From CAUUCX01 sp041844835 (GTDB lineage: Bacteria > Bacillota > Clostridia > Peptostreptococcales > Anaerovoracaceae), in contig JBGZBU010000022.1 in NCBI GenBank assembly GCA_041844835.1, positions 1 to 14,545 on the forward strand: a stretch of 14,545 nucleotides of DNA, written 5' to 3'. Numbering within the stretch: position 1 is the first letter of the stretch; the number at the start of each line of letters is the position of its first letter. Below, piece after piece: positions 13,022-14,545 of the stretch. The notes beneath the pieces were generated by a model that saw nothing but the letters and a program-made list of their open reading frames with translations, made no database searches and was not told where the DNA came from. Position numbers and translations under genes: made by a program.

Positions 13022-14512
13022 CTAAATGCTGTCATTCATATTTGAATGACGTCTGAGATCGACTTTATCATAAGGGATCAATCTCGATTTCGTAACAACC
13101 TTGTATCCCACCCACAGCACTATGAACAAAGGCACACTGCCGAAAGTCACAAGCATCCCCAGCCAATCAATCGATCCGCCGGATATCGCAAACGATCCCT
13201 GTCCTATAATTACGATCATGCAAAGCACAAATGAAAAAATAGGTCCGAATGGGAATCCGAGCGCTTTAAACTTCAATTCGGACAGCGGCACGTTCTGTGC
13301 TTTCATCGCTTTTCTGAATCTGTAATGGCTGACTGCAATCCCGAGCCATGAAATAAATCCGACAAGGCCCGAAGCATTGATCAACCAGTTATATACCTCT
13401 CCCTCGCCCGCAAACGATGTGAGGAACGCCAAAAGGCCGATTGCCGCGGTAACGAGAAGTGCATTCAGCGGCACGCCTTTTTTCGTGATTTTACCTATGC
13501 TCTTAGGCGCTTTCCCCTCATTTGCAAGCGCGCACAACATTCTTGAACCCGCGTAAAGCATTGAATTGCCGCAGGACAATACCGATGTAAGAATTATAGC
13601 ATTCATAATTCCGGCGGCAGCAGTCAGACCGGCTCTTTTAAATACAAGCGTAAACGGACTTACCGCTATGTTTTCAAGATCCGACGTCAACAAATTCGGA
13701 TCGTCATACGGAATCAAAAAGCTTACAACGACTATGGAACCTACATAGAAGAGCAAAATGCGCCAGAATACGGACTTGATCGCCCTCGGCACATTTTTCT
13801 CGGGATTTTCGGACTCCCCGGCGGTAATGCCGACCACTTCCGTTCCCAGGAATGAATATCCCGCAATCATAAAAATTCCGAGTATCGACCCGGTACCGCC
13901 CACAAACGGCGCCTCGCCGCGCGTCCAATTTTCAAACCCTACCTGGTGATCTCCCAACGCTCCGATTATCATAAAAAATCCCACCACAAGGAATATGATT
14001 ATCGTAGTAACCTTTATTCCCGCGAACCAGAATTCCGACTCGCCGTACATTCTCGCGGAGAATAAGTTCAAACCGAGCAGCAATAACCAAAAAATCCCCG
14101 ACCAGAAAAATGCATGACTGTCCGGGAACCAAAATTTCATAACAAGCGCGGCTGCGACCAATTCAGAAGCGAGCGTTGCCGCCGACATATACCAATAATT
14201 CCAACCCAAAGCAAAACCCAGCGCCGGATCAACAAATCTCGTGGCATATGTCTCAAACGAGCCTGAAACCGGCAAATAAGTCGCCATTTCTCCAAGACTC
14301 GTCATCAGAAAATAAACCATAATCCCGATGACTCCATATGCAACCAAAGTGCCGCCGGGACCCGCCTGGCTCAGAGATGAACCGAGTGCTACAAAAATAC
14401 CGGTACCTATCGAGCCCCCTATCGCGATCATATTCACATGACGAGGCTTCAGCTCTCTCTTAAACTGATAATTTGGTTTGTCTCTTCCGAGACCGTTACC
14501 GCTATTATTCAT
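13022..14512 (-). CDS. Amino acid permease, APC superfamily AAT family (LysP/AroP type)
   Basis: This 496-aa secondary transporter has about twelve membrane helices. The N-terminal stretch KPRHVNMIAIGGSIGTGIFVALG (about 22-44) holds the helix-1 GGSIGTGIF signature, followed by SQAGPGG. The loop GESENPEKNVPRAI (232-245) is the conserved AAT-family segment near helix 6-7. Members import amino acids with protons; lysine, aromatic, proline and branched-chain carriers all occur and the sequence does not fix the substrate. The ATG at 14512 is preferred to the GTG at 14518 because GGAG (14521-14524) is 8 rather than 2 nt upstream. As the first gene of the minus-strand series it probably feeds the aminotransferase pathway. 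Its promoter lies in or beyond the last 20 bases of the window and I cannot see it. Confidence 0.92.
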   Translation of the reverse strand: MNNSGNGLGRDKPNYQFKRELKPRHVNMIAIGGSIGTGIFVALGSSLSQAGPGGTLVAYGVIGIMVYFLMTSLGEMATYLPVSGSFETYATRFVDPALGFALGWNYWYMSAATLASELVAAALVMKFWFPDSHAFFWSGIFWLLLLGLNLFSARMYGESEFWFAGIKVTTIIIFLVVGFFMIIGALGDHQVGFENWTRGEAPFVGGTGSILGIFMIAGYSFLGTEVVGITAGESENPEKNVPRAIKSVFWRILLFYVGSIVVVSFLIPYDDPNLLTSDLENIAVSPFTLVFKRAGLTAAAGIMNAIILTSVLSCGNSMLYAGSRMLCALANEGKAPKSIGKITKKGVPLNALLVTAAIGLLAFLTSFAGEGEVYNWLINASGLVGFISWLGIAVSHYRFRKAMKAQNVPLSELKFKALGFPFGPIFSFVLCMIVIIGQGSFAISGGSIDWLGMLVTFGSVPLFIVLWVGYKVVTKSRLIPYDKVDLRRHSNMNDSI

Positions 14513-14545
14513 TTCCACTTCTCCAATACTTTAATAAAATAAATA

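Noticed and set aside
1..14545. tRNA, rRNA, insertion sequence, CRISPR array, phage or defence genes
   Set aside because: No cloverleaf-like segment, transposase motif, terminal inverted repeat pair or spaced direct-repeat array was seen; nearly all of the sequence is accounted for by metabolic, transport and regulatory genes.

Overview
The window looks like a chromosomal stretch of an anaerobic, low-to-moderate GC Firmicute of class Clostridia, most likely an amino-acid fermenter (the Eubacteriales Family XIII type is my guess, from gene content and overall feel rather than any marker gene). Evidence: strong AGGAGG ribosome binding sites, ferredoxin-dependent oxoacid oxidation, Ptb/Buk energy conservation, a CD1871A-type CXXC micro-protein, and no tRNA, rRNA, mobile element or CRISPR. 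All sixteen genes appear intact except the first, which probably runs off the left edge.

Left part (1-4460, plus strand). A CPBP membrane protease is followed by an OmpR-type response regulator and its sensor kinase (11-nt overlap). After a 91-nt gap with a perfect 9-bp dyad comes a three-gene redox set: a 59-aa CXXC membrane micro-protein, a polytopic 4Fe-4S protein of the NapH type (14-nt overlap), and a TlpA-like thioredoxin lipoprotein. My reading is a signal-controlled electron relay from cytoplasmic ferredoxin through the membrane to an extracytoplasmic thiol-disulfide lipoprotein. It resembles CcdA/TlpA systems but has no CcdA. A 16-bp perfect hairpin closes this half and faces a second strong hairpin that ends the opposing transcripts.

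Right part (4628-14545, all minus strand, read right to left). Order of transcription: amino-acid permease, IclR regulator, PLP aminotransferase, 2-oxoacid:ferredoxin oxidoreductase (ferredoxin, alpha, TPP and gamma subunits), butyrate-type kinase, phosphate butyryltransferase, and an MFS transporter. Together they form a complete oxidative amino-acid fermentation route: uptake, transamination to a 2-oxoacid, ferredoxin-linked oxidative decarboxylation to acyl-CoA, acyl phosphate, then acid plus ATP, with the MFS protein as a possible acid or amino-acid exchanger. Branched-chain amino acids are the favoured substrate, but the sequence does not prove it.

Regulatory structure is concentrated in two places. 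The 209-bp iclR-aminotransferase gap holds a good sigma-A-like promoter, a 9-bp dyad just upstream of its -35 box, four GTTAYAAAA-like repeats, a GC-rich dyad of IclR-operator shape and a GNRA-loop leader hairpin. The ptb-MFS gap holds an 18-bp dyad and a long-loop stem. The kinase has several changes in otherwise well-kept active-site motifs and may be specialised for a non-butyrate acyl group.
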